DNA of 64,000 nucleotides from assembly GCF_027942865.1 (NCBI RefSeq), contig NC_134509.1:6234754-6298753 (forward strand), in the 5' to 3' direction. The notes beneath the pieces were generated by a model that saw only the letters and a program-made list of their open reading frames with translations, was not told the DNA's origin and ran no database searches. Source of the stretch: Odontesthes bonariensis (Eukaryota; Chordata; Actinopteri; Atheriniformes; Atherinopsidae). Positions 17,501-28,522 of the stretch are shown piece by piece. Position numbers and translations under genes: made by a program. Numbering within the stretch: the stretch's first letter is position 1; the number at the start of each line of letters is the position of its first letter.

Positions 17501-17857
17501 AGGTTAAGCTTTTCAGCTTTGCTTTTACTCCTGCACATTTTAAGCCTCGGAAACAGTAGATGCATAAATAATTCCGCCTCTTTCCTCCGCAGGGTTCTCA
17601 ACATGATGAGGACCGCCGTTGGACGCCACTTTGGACTGATGGTGGGGGAGTCCCGCACCAGCGGGGCGCAGGCGGTGCGGCAGCTGATGACCGAGTCGGT
17701 GACACAGAAGCTTCCCAGGATAAACTTTCCCCGCGAGCTGCTGGTCAGATACAGGCACCACTTTCAAATGGGAAGCAGAAGAGGAGGGGAGGAGCTGTGC
17801 GACGCGTTGCTTCAGGCCTTGACCTTCTATGAGCTTCTCGGCGAATCTTCCTCTTAG
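14592..17857 (+). CDS. tefm: Mitochondrial transcription elongation factor
   Basis: TEFM binds mitochondrial RNA polymerase and raises its processivity. Five exons: 14592-14634, 14911-15389, 15677-15826, 15933-16111 and 17593-17857 (stop TAG). The total is 1116 nt, or 371 aa, against 360 in human. The N-terminus is arginine-rich without acidic residues (MWVVRRILSSVVQR), as expected of a mitochondrial targeting peptide. Exon 2 carries the tandem helix-hairpin-helix region (LLNNAAQSELDSIKLLRGRK, GPFKTLESVVNVPLLKHKS). Exons 3-5 carry the RNase H-like fold (SIVSIVCGTDKIAWAHVDR, VLDWQ, ADFYLIEKPSISVQN, VGRHFGLMVGESRTSG). The 14592 ATG is chosen because it opens a targeting sequence and splices in frame; the later ATG at 14847 lies in the intron. 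It is convergent with atad5. Confidence 0.95.
16112..17592 (+). other. tefm intron 4, nothing recognised
   Basis: This 1.48-kb intron has AT-rich stretches and short chance frames. I see no transposon termini, RNA gene or conserved coding segment. Confidence 0.4.
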
Positions 17858-18179
17858 ATGCTTCCTGGACTAATTTCACGCACAACGTCATGCTACCTCC
17901 TGAGCTGCATTGTCAGCCCTTTGGAACGTTCATGAACACATTCGATGGGATTAATATTACGTAAAAAAAAAAAAAAAACCTGAATGTTCCCTTACCTAGA
18001 ATGCTGACAAAGTATTTTTTTTTTTTTTAAGTCAGTGTTTGCCATCTACCTGCTGTCTCCTCACTCCTGTTGGTGTGTGTTGGAAAAAACTTTTAGTGGA
18101 TTAACCCCCCCAGGTGTTACACGGGTGTCACCGCGTACCCAAACCAGGACCGGAACCATATAATATATAAAAATAGATA

Positions 18180-18218
18180 TTTATTAGCATTTCACAATTG
18201 CACTAAAGTGGGAATAAA
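18180..18218. terminator. Candidate overlapping poly(A) signals of tefm and atad5
   Basis: On the plus strand AATAAA lies at 18213-18218, the first such hexamer after the tefm stop at 17857. On the minus strand AATAAA lies at 18185-18180, about 90 nt past the atad5 stop at 18277. If both are used, cleavage 10-30 nt downstream of each would make the transcripts overlap at their 3' ends. This is inferred from the hexamers only. Confidence 0.5.
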
Positions 18219-18276
18219 ACCTGATTTCTCTTCTCAGCTGCAATAAATTCATTTTGACAATATTTCGGTGAATGGT

Positions 18277-21200
18277 TCAATAGTTCTTCCGATCGTTTCT
18301 TAAAGTGAAATCTTCTGCCAGGAGCTCCATGGTTGATTTTGAGAGGCCCAAGAGTGAGCTGCTCAGGTAGTTCTGACACCTGATGAGGGGGATAAATCAT
18401 TAGAATTTCACCACAAAGGATGGACGTCAAATTAAGGTACCAAGTCAAATTTTTAGGGGTCGTTTTAACTAATAATTTAATACTTGGAGCAAATTATTTA
18501 CTCCAACAATGACTTAAAAGATTTAAATAACACTATTTGTAATTGATATTTAAGGTTTAATTATGATGTACATTTCCATCATTTTTAAACGGCACAAATT
18601 CTGAATGATTCACAGTCTGAACTGAAGACCTCTTAAAAAGGAACACGTATGACATCAGGGCCACCTTGTTGGCTCTCCTTTTTGCTGCAGTGCACGAGTG
18701 GAGCGCCAGATGGAGCGAAGGAACGGCATGTAGTCCACGCTGATGGCCTGTCGGTTCCCCAGCAGGCTGTAGCCTTTGCTGCCGTGCACCATCCTGCTCA
18801 GTCTGAACCTCCTCTGGGACACACTGGAGAGACAGGTGCAGATGTAAAAGACTCCAGCACAGTTGTAATCGCCCCCCCCCCAAAAAAAAAAACAAAGATC
18901 GCTGAATAAATAATGATGTAGGAAGAAGAAAGAAAATTTGGTAATACCCCAAAAACCATTGGATAAGCATCACAGCTTGTAAATACTTTTCTGTATCCAG
19001 CTAAGGATCTTGTTTGTTTAATTCGTTCTGCTAAAGTCTTCCAGTATCTGGAATACCACTGTTCCTGCTGCATGGCATTGTTGAGAACAGCCTCAGCCCG
19101 TTAGAGCAAATCAGTGTCAATTTAAAACTCTTGGAGTGTCTAAACCACAGAATGGTGCCCCCCCTTACTTTAAACAAGTAAAAACAAACCAACTCATCTC
19201 GCCTAAAATATTGATTTGATTGTTTCGTCTTTAACTTCGGCCTTGAAGAAATTTCGACCAAACCTTTTCATGCTGCTGAGAGATTTAAAAAAAAAAAAAA
19301 AAAAAAGGAGGAAAAGAACACAACTGAAGCTTTAACGTCCAAATGACTTCAGAAAGCTGGAGGACTCGACTGGACTATTTGAATCAGCGTTCAGATGTTA
19401 AATGGAAGAGCACGCTCACCATGGTGCACACAGAGGTCGAAAAGTAAAGCTGAGGCTTTGTCTTTCAGCAGAGGCACGTGTGGTCCGTCTCTCCCACCGT
19501 TTGTCCTCCAGGTCTTCAGTCCAAGTCTCAGACACTCTCCGCCAGCAAAGGCGACAGCCCAGACCCTCCACGGCAGCCTTAATATCCAGAAGCGTCCCTT
19601 GGCTTCTACTGCCGGTTTCGTCCTCGTTCACCTCGTCCAACAAACCGTCCTTTATCGCTGCTCCTGTCCAGACAAACGTTTCGGGCATCCGTGAACCTGA
19701 AACAAGCGGCCCTGCACCTGACAGGGTGGTGTCAACATACGACATGAGATCATAGAAGTCCTTCAGGGCGTCTAAACAGTCGGTTTGCCCTTTGTCTGCC
19801 TTTTGATTAGTTTGTTCGCTTGAACTCTGAGCTCCAGTTGGAGTTGCGTTTGATGATGATGTTGTTCTTTGAGGTTTGTTGGTCAAACTGGAAGACGACT
19901 GGGCGTCACAGACTACGGGCTTCTTTCGGCTCAGCCGGGAGCGACTACTGACAGATGCGCCGTAGGTCACACGAACCTCTGGACAAATATTTCTGTTCAG
20001 CTGTTCGGTGTGAAGATACCTGCCAGAGGGTCGTGGCTCGCTCTGCGGCCAAGGATCGGATACTTTGTGCAGGCGCTGTGCCGAGGTTCCCTTGCCTCCG
20101 AGGGACAGAAGAAGCTCAAAGTTTGAATAGAGAAGGGGAACGCCTCTTCTCCAGCTCTCGGATAGGAGTTTCAGGAGCTTGTTCGTGCCCATTTCAGACC
20201 GGGACCCGTGCTGAAGAATCAAAGACAAACTACTGAGTGGTGAGGAGCGTTTGAGGGAGAAAAGATAAGAGAGTAATGGGAAGATGGGGAATATACTTGC
20301 TTTTAAAAATTCCAGAAGGTGGTGTGGGGTTACAGCGTAGAGACCCAACATTTCAGCAGAGCAGCCTGTTTGGTACGGAGGAAGCTGCGCGTCTGAACCG
20401 CTTCCTTCTGCGGCTTCTAAGTCTGCATGTGGGAATAAAAAATAAAACAAAAGTGCTGGAAATCTGTACTATTGTACGGAGTTATTTAAACAACAATATT
20501 ACACACATATTGTACTTTGCAAGAGTTTTGAGCCAACCCCTTATTTATAGACCTATAGCCAGAAAAAAAGTTTACACAATTCTAATGAGCTTGACAATCA
20601 GTATTTGGTCTGAGCACCTTAACTCTCCAACTCAGCCTGAACCCTCTTAGACGAGCTTTCTTTAAGGAGTCTTCAGGAATAGTTCTCCAGGCTTCTTGAA
20701 GGACATTCAAAGCTCTTCTCTGGATGTTGGCTGCCTTTTGCTCCCCACACTGCTTCAATAATATTGAGGTCCAGGCTCTGGGGAGGATTCATCACCCTAA
20801 AACCTGTCGCTATTTGTCTTCAGTCCACTTCTTGTGTCATTTGGCATACCTCAGCCTTTTTTCCCCGTTTCCCTTTCTTAAGTTTGGCTTCTTGACAGCC
20901 ACCCTTCCAGGGAGACCGTTTCTGGTGAGGCCTCGGTGAACGGTAGATGGATCAGACGTATCTCTCAAGTCCTGTACCAGGTGTTTGTCCCCCCCATTTC
21001 TTCAGGGTGTCCCATTAAAAAATGTTAATCTGCTTGAGCTAATATCTTTAAGTAATCGTTTTTGTCCTCTACTTGTTCTGTTTCCTGAATTTTGTTTTAA
21101 TGCCACATGACATGGATATTCCAGGTTTTCAGCTAATAGCAACAGCTATATTTTCCATCTTCCATAAATGCAACTAAAGAAATGGGAACAAAAATAAGTG

Positions 21201-24200
21201 TCCTTGCGACAGGCTGCTAGTAAAAAAAAACAAAAAAAAAACGCCTGAAGATACGATTTAAAATGGGTTCTCTAAGTTGTCTGTAAAAAGTTTAATCCCT
21301 TTAATTAGGTGCCTTTTTCTTGAATGATTTTTAGGTCAGCGTTAAGTGGCTTAACATACAGCAGCCGATCATCGAATCTTCATATGAAGACTTTACAGTT
21401 TACAGCTAACCCTTAGGTCATCTCCACTCAAAATATGGTCTCAATTTAGGAGGCAGAACAACTTGAGGGAAACTCTTTTGATTCATAACCCGCTGTGTAA
21501 CAATCACAACTTCTTACCAGCCAAATTGGACCAAACCTTTGTAGCATGGCATAGTAAAGGGATCATGAGGTTTGGTGAGCTGTACGTAGATGGAACCTTT
21601 TCTAGCTTCAATGATTTGCGTCTCAAATATGACCTCCAACAAAAGGACCTATTTCGCTACTTTCAAACCCGTCACTTTGCTAAGAGCCATAGCCCACCGT
21701 TTCCTAACCTTCCCACTAAGTCACTTGTAGATTTAATTTTGGAAGTTCCCTTTTGGCTGAAGGGTTTTACAGCACTTTCTTACACAAGGATCATGTCAAT
21801 GGACAATGCCAAGATGGACAGGATCAGATCTGGCTGGGAGAAGGAACTTGGAACTGAAATCTCAGAAAAGCTTTGGACTGCAGTTCTGAATAGAGTGAAT
21901 AGTAGCACCTCCTGTGCAAGACTGGGTCTGATTCAGTTTAAGGTGGTACATCGCCTACATTGGAGTAGAGCGAAAATATCCTCCTTTTATCCAAATGTCA
22001 ATAGCAGTTGTATCAGATGTCATGCTGGTGTGGCAGATCTGACACATATGTTTTGGTCTAGCCATAAGCTATCTGGGTACTGGTCGGCCATATTTGACAT
22101 ACTGTCTAATGTCCTTGGAGTTACTTTACAACCTTGTGCAATGAATTACATTATTCGGTGTACCAAATGAGGACATAAGCTTGACTAAGAAGCAACTCAA
22201 CATCACAGCATTTGTTTCTTTGCTTGTACGAAGACTAATATTGCTTAATTGGAAATCAAATATCCCACCCACTGCAGCACAATGGCTAAAAGATGTTATG
22301 TTATTTTTATATTTGGAGAAGATTAAATTTGCAATAAGAGGCTGAGACAAATTTCAGTCAGTCTGGGAACCTCTTCTGTCATACTTTAGTAATCTTCAAG
22401 AACTTCCAACACACTGATAGACTAAGCTAGAAGATGTCAGTAGTCATTAGAGTATTGTGGCTTGAGCCCATTTATTTGTGTTTTAATTTTATTCAGGTGT
22501 ATCTAAAACTTTAATTCTTATTATTATATTGGTCCAGTCGGGGTTGGTGGGTGTTCTGTGTGTTTAAGAAAAAAGAAAAAGATAAATCTTATGTAACCTT
22601 ACCGATAAGTCATTGTCACTACTCTTGTTTCTTTTTCTCCATAAAAAGATTTTAAAAAAAAAACAACAAAAAACAAACATACAGCAGCCGAGTGTCTGAA
22701 CAAAAGCTTTGAATGACCTTCAGAAAGCCTGAAAGGACTAGTGCTCGAAACCGCTTTAAAAGCTAACAAGAAAGTCTTGCTACTCGGAAGCTAAATATAA
22801 AGAAACGAGGGGTGGCTTTCTGCATACTTTTTGCACAGCGCTGTAGATTTTTGACAGGGAAGCTTACGCTGTGGACAGACCGATTCTTTGGGGAACCCTT
22901 CAGTCTGAGATGCTGATCCTCTGCCACTGTGGACCCAGAGCTGCAGCTGCAACAGGCAGCGTCTGACATCACCACCGGTGAGTTTCAGGAGGCTGCTCGC
23001 ATCGTCATAATCCAGTCGAGCGTTCTCAGCCACACACACTAGCTGGAGGTAACTGCATACATTCACCTTTAGATAGATGGAGTATGTTTAGGACAATCTG
23101 GGTCACAGTGTGGTTGGGGGGGATCTTTTTTTTGGGGGGGGGCACAAAGTGCTACTACCAGACACATACAGGCAGTTTCCACTGAAGCTAGAAAAGGATA
23201 TCAAGGCAACTCACTGCTGATGGAGCTTTGAAGACAATTTCCTCCAAGCTGCAGTCAAATCTTTCTTTGAAGGATGGATCTAAGGAAGACAGTCGTTGTT
23301 CATCACAGGTGAATCACAAAATCTCAAGTGTGTCATCACGCCGCCTGTGTGTAGTGGATTTACCACTTGTGGTCAGAATAACTGGCCTTCTGGTGGTCGT
23401 CATGAAAGCCTTGATGGCCGCGAGGAAACCGACGTCCTCCTCAAATACGATATCAACCTGTGGGAGCGGACAGTCAGCTGAGAACAAAACATCTGGTAAC
23501 TTCTCACAGCGTGGCGTCACCAGGTGGTTTACCTCTTCAAACAGAATGAGGGAGGTGGCGGTCTTTTTGCTCCGTGGCACCGTTGGATCCCGGTCGGGTG
23601 GTGATTTTCCAGCTGGGGACGTGCCACCAAAACGGAAGTGATCTGCCTTGTCCCTCATCCTGAAGTAGTGAGCCAAAGTGACAGCTGCTGGTTTAGCTTT
23701 CATCTTGCGGCCTGTGGTGCTGGAGTTCCGCGCTGGCCTCTTTTTTAAGGTGGTGGTGGCATTTTTAGGACATGCCATTTTTCCTGTTAAAGAGAAAAAA
23801 AAAAAAAGAAAAAACAGGCTGAGACTGATGACATTATACAGGAGTCAATTACAACAAGTTATCCCGTTTAAAGGTGGTTCTACGGGCTAGTTTTTGTTAA
23901 ACAAATAAAGATGCAGTCAAATATGTTGTGTTGCTGTCTGAGGCTGTATCGACCCAATTTTAAGATCTGTTGAGGACTCACTGAAGTTTTGTTCTAAACG
24001 AAGGAAAGCAGTGAAACGGGGTGTGCTTGTTTTTTTTTTCTTTTTCTCTTTCCCATGGCAGTATATGGACAGACTGAGCCGTCCTCATCTACTGCATCCT
24101 ACCGGGTAAAGCCTCGGATTTGAGAGTGCAGCCGCTGGCCGTGTAGTTGCTGAAGTACGCTGGTTTCAGCGGGTCTTTTCCTGAAATCTCCACCAGGTGA

Positions 24201-27200
24201 GATTGGGTCGCCTCCTTCAGCTGGGACAGAAGCTGGCGGCCGCTGCGCTGTGAGGAGCTGTTCACCTCAAACACCTTAAATGGGATAGAGAATCAAAATC
24301 ATCTTTTTCACGTTTTTGGTGTTAGTTCTGAGTCTCCCCGCTGTGGGGAGTACACACGAAGTGCCAGCAAGTGTCAGAACCTCTGTTTCAAGTACTCCCT
24401 CTTTTTTGAATTGCCGCCAGAAAATGGGCAAATCCGTGTTTGAGCATTAAGTGACGTATCTTTTGGCGCATTCGCCCCCCCCCACAGCTAAATCCACAGC
24501 CACCCCCTTTCAGACACGCCCCTTTGGCGAGAAACAGAAACAGGTGTGCCTTCCAAGGCTGTGAAAGCAGACTACGATCGTTACATATTCTTCCCCCGGA
24601 AAGCAATGTTCGCGATCAGTGGCTTTTATTGATTTTTAACAGCATCCCCAGTACATACAACCGCCGACTTTTCCTTTGCTCTGCGCATTTCACAGAGTAC
24701 AGTTTCACAAACCTTGCACGATTCAGAGCAGGCTTCAGTCGGAATTTAATGCTCAGTAGAGGTTCAGTTCCGACTTTGCAACAAAATCAACCCCAGCAAT
24801 CAGTACAGCCTGTAAAGCCCTATTCGGACGGGACTAGTTTAATGGGGGGACCTGGGGTAAAGTAATAATAACCGGGAAATCTAGTCCCGTCCGAACGCGC
24901 CATGTCAGTAAAGATAGCGGAGTATGTCGGTAAACTTTGCCGAGAATTCTACCTCCTGTGAAACGGTCCGGAGTATCTACCATAGGTAATACTAATCCCA
25001 TGCGAATGCGACCTTCGGTAATAAGTACGGACTATGCCGTCACATCCTTTTAAAGAGAGAAACAATTAGGTGTCTGTTTGCAAACATGGAGGTTCTGGAT
25101 GAAGCGCTGCTTGCAAGCACGCATGGTCGGCGCCATATCTGTTTACAGATGGGGTTTACGGAAGTGAAATGAAGACGTGCATGGCATCCAGGATGTGACG
25201 GTTGTGCGTAACCAACAACTCCTCCCATGTTAGATGAATAGTACAGGGATTTCTTGTCCCGTCCGAATTGGTCATTTCTTCTCCCTGGCGTCGTCTGGTT
25301 AACCAACATTACCATACGCCCCCCCCATTGAACTAGTCCCGTCCGAATAGGGCTTAAGTATTACATTTTATTTTGTTTTAAATGTGTGCTGTGCCATATT
25401 CCTGTTGTAAGAATTGCACGTTAGCTCTGGCTTGTTCATCTAAAGGGAATGAGCTTTCTTTTCAGTGAGAGCAAGGGCAGCCAATCAAGCAACGGCAACC
25501 GAATAGCGCCAACACCTACCTGCATTTCATAATGAGGTTGCCAGATAAGCTCTGAAACGACGCCAATAAGGGCAAACGAAGCATTCTAAACCCAGCATAG
25601 TAACATAGCTGTTTCAGAGCCTTTTAGGCAGGTTCTGAGCCATTACAGACCCAACCAATTTTTTTTGGGCTACATATCACATCACAGAACAAGGATTAAT
25701 GCCCCATTCAACCTTTCTCTATCACCTTTAAATGGAACGGGAAGAGAAAAATTCAACTGGGACTTTAATGTCAAACCAAGCCATCCATTTTGAGTGAACA
25801 TTAGGCTCTTCACTTGTTTTAAAGTAAAAAAAAAAAAAAACAGCGTTGAAACTGTCAACTTCAACTGTGAGCCTTTAGAGCTCCATCAGCAAATTCCCAC
25901 CTTGAAGCCGAGTTCCTGAGCACAGGCATACACTGTGGCAGTCTTGCCCACGCCCGAAGGTCCTGTGATCAGCACGGTGTTGCACAGTGGCTCCTGGCCT
26001 CCGTTCCCTGACCCGGCTTCGCCCTGGAAGTCTCCACAGTCCCATGAATCTGCACAGGAGGAAGGTTTTTACTATTCAGTTCATTTACCGGCTCTTTTTA
26101 CACACTTCATCCTGTTCAGGACTGGAGCTCATCACAGCAGACCCCGTCGGTCCATCACAGGACCAAACCGACAGAATTTCCAGTTCTTACCATCGCCGCC
26201 TCCTTCTCGTTTCATTTCCTCCATTTTCCTCCTCTCATCGCTGTCGGCTCGGAGTTTCCACTTCTTCAACCAGCTGAACTCCGGAGGAAAGGATCCGATG
26301 AAATAAACAAACAAGAGGAATTATTATCCTCGTGCTTATTTTAAGTCTAATGTAACAGTGGAATAGTGCAGCTAAGTAAAATCCACCTGAGCAGTTTAGT
26401 CACAGAGGCAGCGTTACCAATGACTTCACTTGACTGTTTGGGACTGTACTTGTCTGTCCAAAGCACATCTTCAACATAAGAATCTAGACAAAAAAAAAGA
26501 GATTATTTTCTCCAATTTTAAATGGGGAATAAAAACCGATGAGTATGTGAAAAGCTCTACCTCTGTGGGCGGTGTCAGAGCCTTTGAGTAACCCAGAGTC
26601 TGGCACACTTTGCTGCTTCAGCCTCAGCTTACTGCCTCTGGCCTCTGTGAGGGCAGACCTTTCCGGGACATCTTTTCCTGCCAGGTGACGGTGACCCATC
26701 CCGGCCTCTGCAGAAAAACTACACCTGGGGCGCTTCGGTAACCTCGCAGCAGAGATCTCATTTTCCCGTTTTCTCTTCTCTTTTAAGGGGTTCTGCGAGG
26801 AATGTGGGTGCAAAGAGTGTCCTGCTTTGGAGACAAAAGGAAAGCATAGCGGTGAAACGGTTAAAATGACGCACTTTGCCCACCCAAATAGGTGCAAAGC
26901 CAGACTGCTAAGCAGTGTTGTATAGTAACGAAGTAAAAATACTTCACTACTGTACTTAAGTATATTTTGGAATACTTTTTTACTTTCCTTGAGTTTAAAA
27001 TCTTTTGACAACTTTCACTTTTACTTCACTATATTTCCGAACTTAATTGCATACTTTTACTCCAATACATTTTCATTGTTCGGTTTAGTTACTTGTTACA
27101 AAAAAAAGAGAGAGAGAAAAAAAACAGTGTTTTGACCCCATGCATGTTATGCCTGCCCAAAGACGTGGAAATTCTATCTTACAGAAACTCCCCTTTTTTA

Positions 27201-28441
27201 GGTTTTAAGGTAGTTTTACAAAAAAGGTTTTCCTCTTCAGATGCCAGATAAGCTGCAGTTCCCTCCCAATTCTTTTTTTCTTTTGTATAATGACCGGTTG
27301 TGTGTGCACCTCCTATAGCTTGTGAAGTACAGTAATCGTAACAGCTTTTTTTCTTGGTGATGTTGGCCGCATTTTCTGTACTGAGTTATTTTATTTATTT
27401 TTTAGAAAGGTTTACAAAAGGGGTTTCAAACTGGACTCCCTCCTCAGATGCCAGATAAGCTTCAGTTTTCTCCTATTTTTTTCTTTAAATTTTGTTTATA
27501 ATGATGGCAATAACAGTAGCAGCCTCTTTTGTTTCATTTTTTTCTTAATGGTGTAATGTACGCCTCATTTTCAGCACTGACCTTACTTGAAGAAGAAAAA
27601 CTTAAAGGTTCACAAAGTTTGTATTTTCTGTCTAAACCTGGTCTAAATTTTGCCTGCACTTGGTTGTGTGTAGATTTTAAGTGTATTTGACTTTCAAAGT
27701 TTACCAAAATATAAAAAATGTCATTCAAACTGCATTTGCCTTGTTTACTTTTTACTTATACTTTTCATTACATTACTTAAGTACATCTATTTTTACAGTA
27801 ATTCTCATACTACAGTACAAGACGTTTCGGATACTTTAAGACTTTAACTCAAGTAACATTTACCAAAGTCATATGAGGTTGTACCTGTACTTTTACTTGA
27901 GTGTGAGATTTCAGTACTTTATACAACACTGCTGCTCACCTGCAGACTCATCCTCCTGCAGCCTCTCACTCGCTTTCTTCTGCAACGCACTGAACACAGT
28001 TTGGACCGGAAGTGCGGGATTGGACGTTTGAATTTCTTCCAGACAGCTGTGCAAAGCTGAGGCTGACAGCTGAGCTCTGCAGCTGGACACCACGCGCCCC
28101 TCTTTCGACGTCAGGTGGGACGCTGCGGGTGAACTTTCAAGCACGTCATTATTCTTAGGGCCCCGCGCTGGTTTCTGCGTGGCTTCGGCTCGTTTATCTA
28201 TGCTCCAATCAGAGTTTCGTTTGTTCGTCTTCCGCTGTGTGAAAATTGGTGCAATTTTAAGGCCTTTTCCGCACGGGTTCCTCTCCTCTCTCGCAGCCGT
28301 TGGACGTCTCTCCTGTGTGGTTTCGTCATCAGTGCAGCTCGACTCTGACACCAACACTATCACCTCGGACGTTTGCGCCTGGTCTTTGCCTTTGGACAGT
28401 GTTTTCTTGACTTTGTTGCTCCGTTTGAGTTTGTTTCGCAT
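18277..28441 (-). CDS. atad5: ATAD5/Elg1-like PCNA unloading AAA+ ATPase
   Basis: ATAD5 forms an RFC-like complex with RFC2-5 that removes PCNA from DNA after replication. Fourteen exons on the minus strand: 27940-28441, 26561-26824, 26387-26483, 26191-26273, 25901-26049, 24103-24274, 23533-23783, 23364-23457, 23215-23279, 22868-23066, 20301-20422, 19420-20210, 18665-18823 and 18277-18379. They total 3051 nt (1016 aa). Key parts are VLWTDKYSPKQSSEVIG, Walker A GPSGVGKT at 345-352, VFEVNSSSQRSGRQLLSQLK, Walker B LILFEEVD near 501-508, the sensor stretch PVILTTSD, and a conserved C-terminus (LLGNRQAISVDYMPFLRSI). It lacks most of the long human N-terminus (1844 aa), so it may be the shorter fish paralogue (atad5b). 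The ATG at 28439-28441 is the first in frame. One junction is GC-AG. Confidence 0.93.
20530..21345 (-). mobile_element. Tc1-like transposon relic, atad5 intron 10
   Basis: The reverse strand carries the C-terminal half of a Tc1 transposase gene, recognisable by the region equivalent to the SKEELWNALQE motif (20680-20720 plus-strand CTCCAGGCTTCTTGAAGGACA). Sequence blocks match the copies at 58340-59650 and 63165-64000. It is broken by stops. Confidence 0.7.
21369..22675 (+). mobile_element. 5'-truncated L1-type LINE with 16-bp target duplication
   Basis: The frame at 21463-22170 encodes the C-terminal part of an L1-class ORF2. It carries the stretch FWLKGFTALSYTRIMSMDN, a helical linker, and a cysteine/histidine cluster (CIRCHAGVADLTHMFW). 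Near 22150 a frameshift separates it from the last segment (SLTKKQLNITAFVSLLVRRL to KFAIRG, ending near 22345). A 3' UTR and A-rich tail follow to 22675. The insertion is bounded by AACATACAGCAGCCGA at 21353-21368 and again at 22676-22691, a perfect 16-bp target-site duplication. Confidence 0.88.
24524..24810 (+). pseudogene. THAP-domain ORF fragment in atad5 intron 5
   Basis: The frame from about 24524 encodes a THAP-type zinc finger. It has RCAFQGC at the start, a conserved W about 27 residues on, LCSAHF about 45 residues after the first Cys pair, then YSFTN and an AVPTIF-like box (GSVPTL). There is no ATG at the natural start (TTG). The frame is cut by the MITE that begins at 24816. THAP domains occur both in cellular genes and in transposases; this is most likely a transposon-derived relic. 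Confidence 0.65.
24816..25354. mobile_element. Harbinger-type MITE with TAA target duplication
   Basis: The terminal inverted repeats are about 33 bp, beginning AGCCCTATTCGGACGGGACT on each side and differing at one base. Trinucleotide TAA duplications lie at 24813-24815 and 25355-25357. A 3-bp TWA duplication with such ends fits PIF/Harbinger-type elements. The 539-bp interior has no intact transposase. Confidence 0.82.
26913..27931. mobile_element. hAT-like non-autonomous element against atad5 exon 1 donor
   Basis: The 1019-bp element has inverted ends CAGTGTTGTATAGTA / TACTTTATACAACACTG and interior runs such as AGTAAAAATACTTCACTAC, a family common in fish. The flanking octamers are CTGCTAAG (26905-26912) and CTGCTCAC (27932-27939), an imperfect 8-bp duplication as in hAT elements. 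The right octamer is the reverse complement of the first eight intron bases after atad5 exon 1. The element makes up 1019 of the 1115 bp of that intron. Confidence 0.85.
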
Positions 28442-28485
28442 TGTAAAAGTCTGAAAACTCACGAGATACGTGGCAGCATTTTGGA

Positions 28486-28522
28486 TTTGGCGCTAAACTA
28501 TCAACTCAATACGAAGCGCCAA
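28486..28522 (-). promoter_or_regulatory. E2F-type sites in front of atad5
   Basis: TTTGGCGC at 28486-28493 matches the E2F consensus TTTSSCGC. A second partial site, GCGCCAA, lies at 28516-28522, and a CRE-like GACGTCA follows near 28540. They lie 45-100 bp upstream of the first ATG. Replication genes are commonly E2F-controlled; use here is inferred. Confidence 0.5.

Noticed and set aside
19402-20236. Several plus-strand frames of 85-117 codons
   Set aside because: They overlap the large minus-strand atad5 exon 12 and resemble nothing.
20211-20300. Reading straight through between atad5 exons 11 and 12
   Set aside because: The 30 extra residues (pyrimidine-rich codons, FPIFPLLSYLFSL) look like translated intron, and removing them restores the family alignment.
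23296-23641. Plus-strand frames opposite atad5 exons 7-8
   Set aside because: They are shadows of the minus-strand exons encoding Walker B and the sensor region.
25681-25720. TAATGCCCC, a seed-like match to miR-365, whose human gene lies near UTP6
   Set aside because: The match stops after nine bases and there is no hairpin; miR-193 was not found either.
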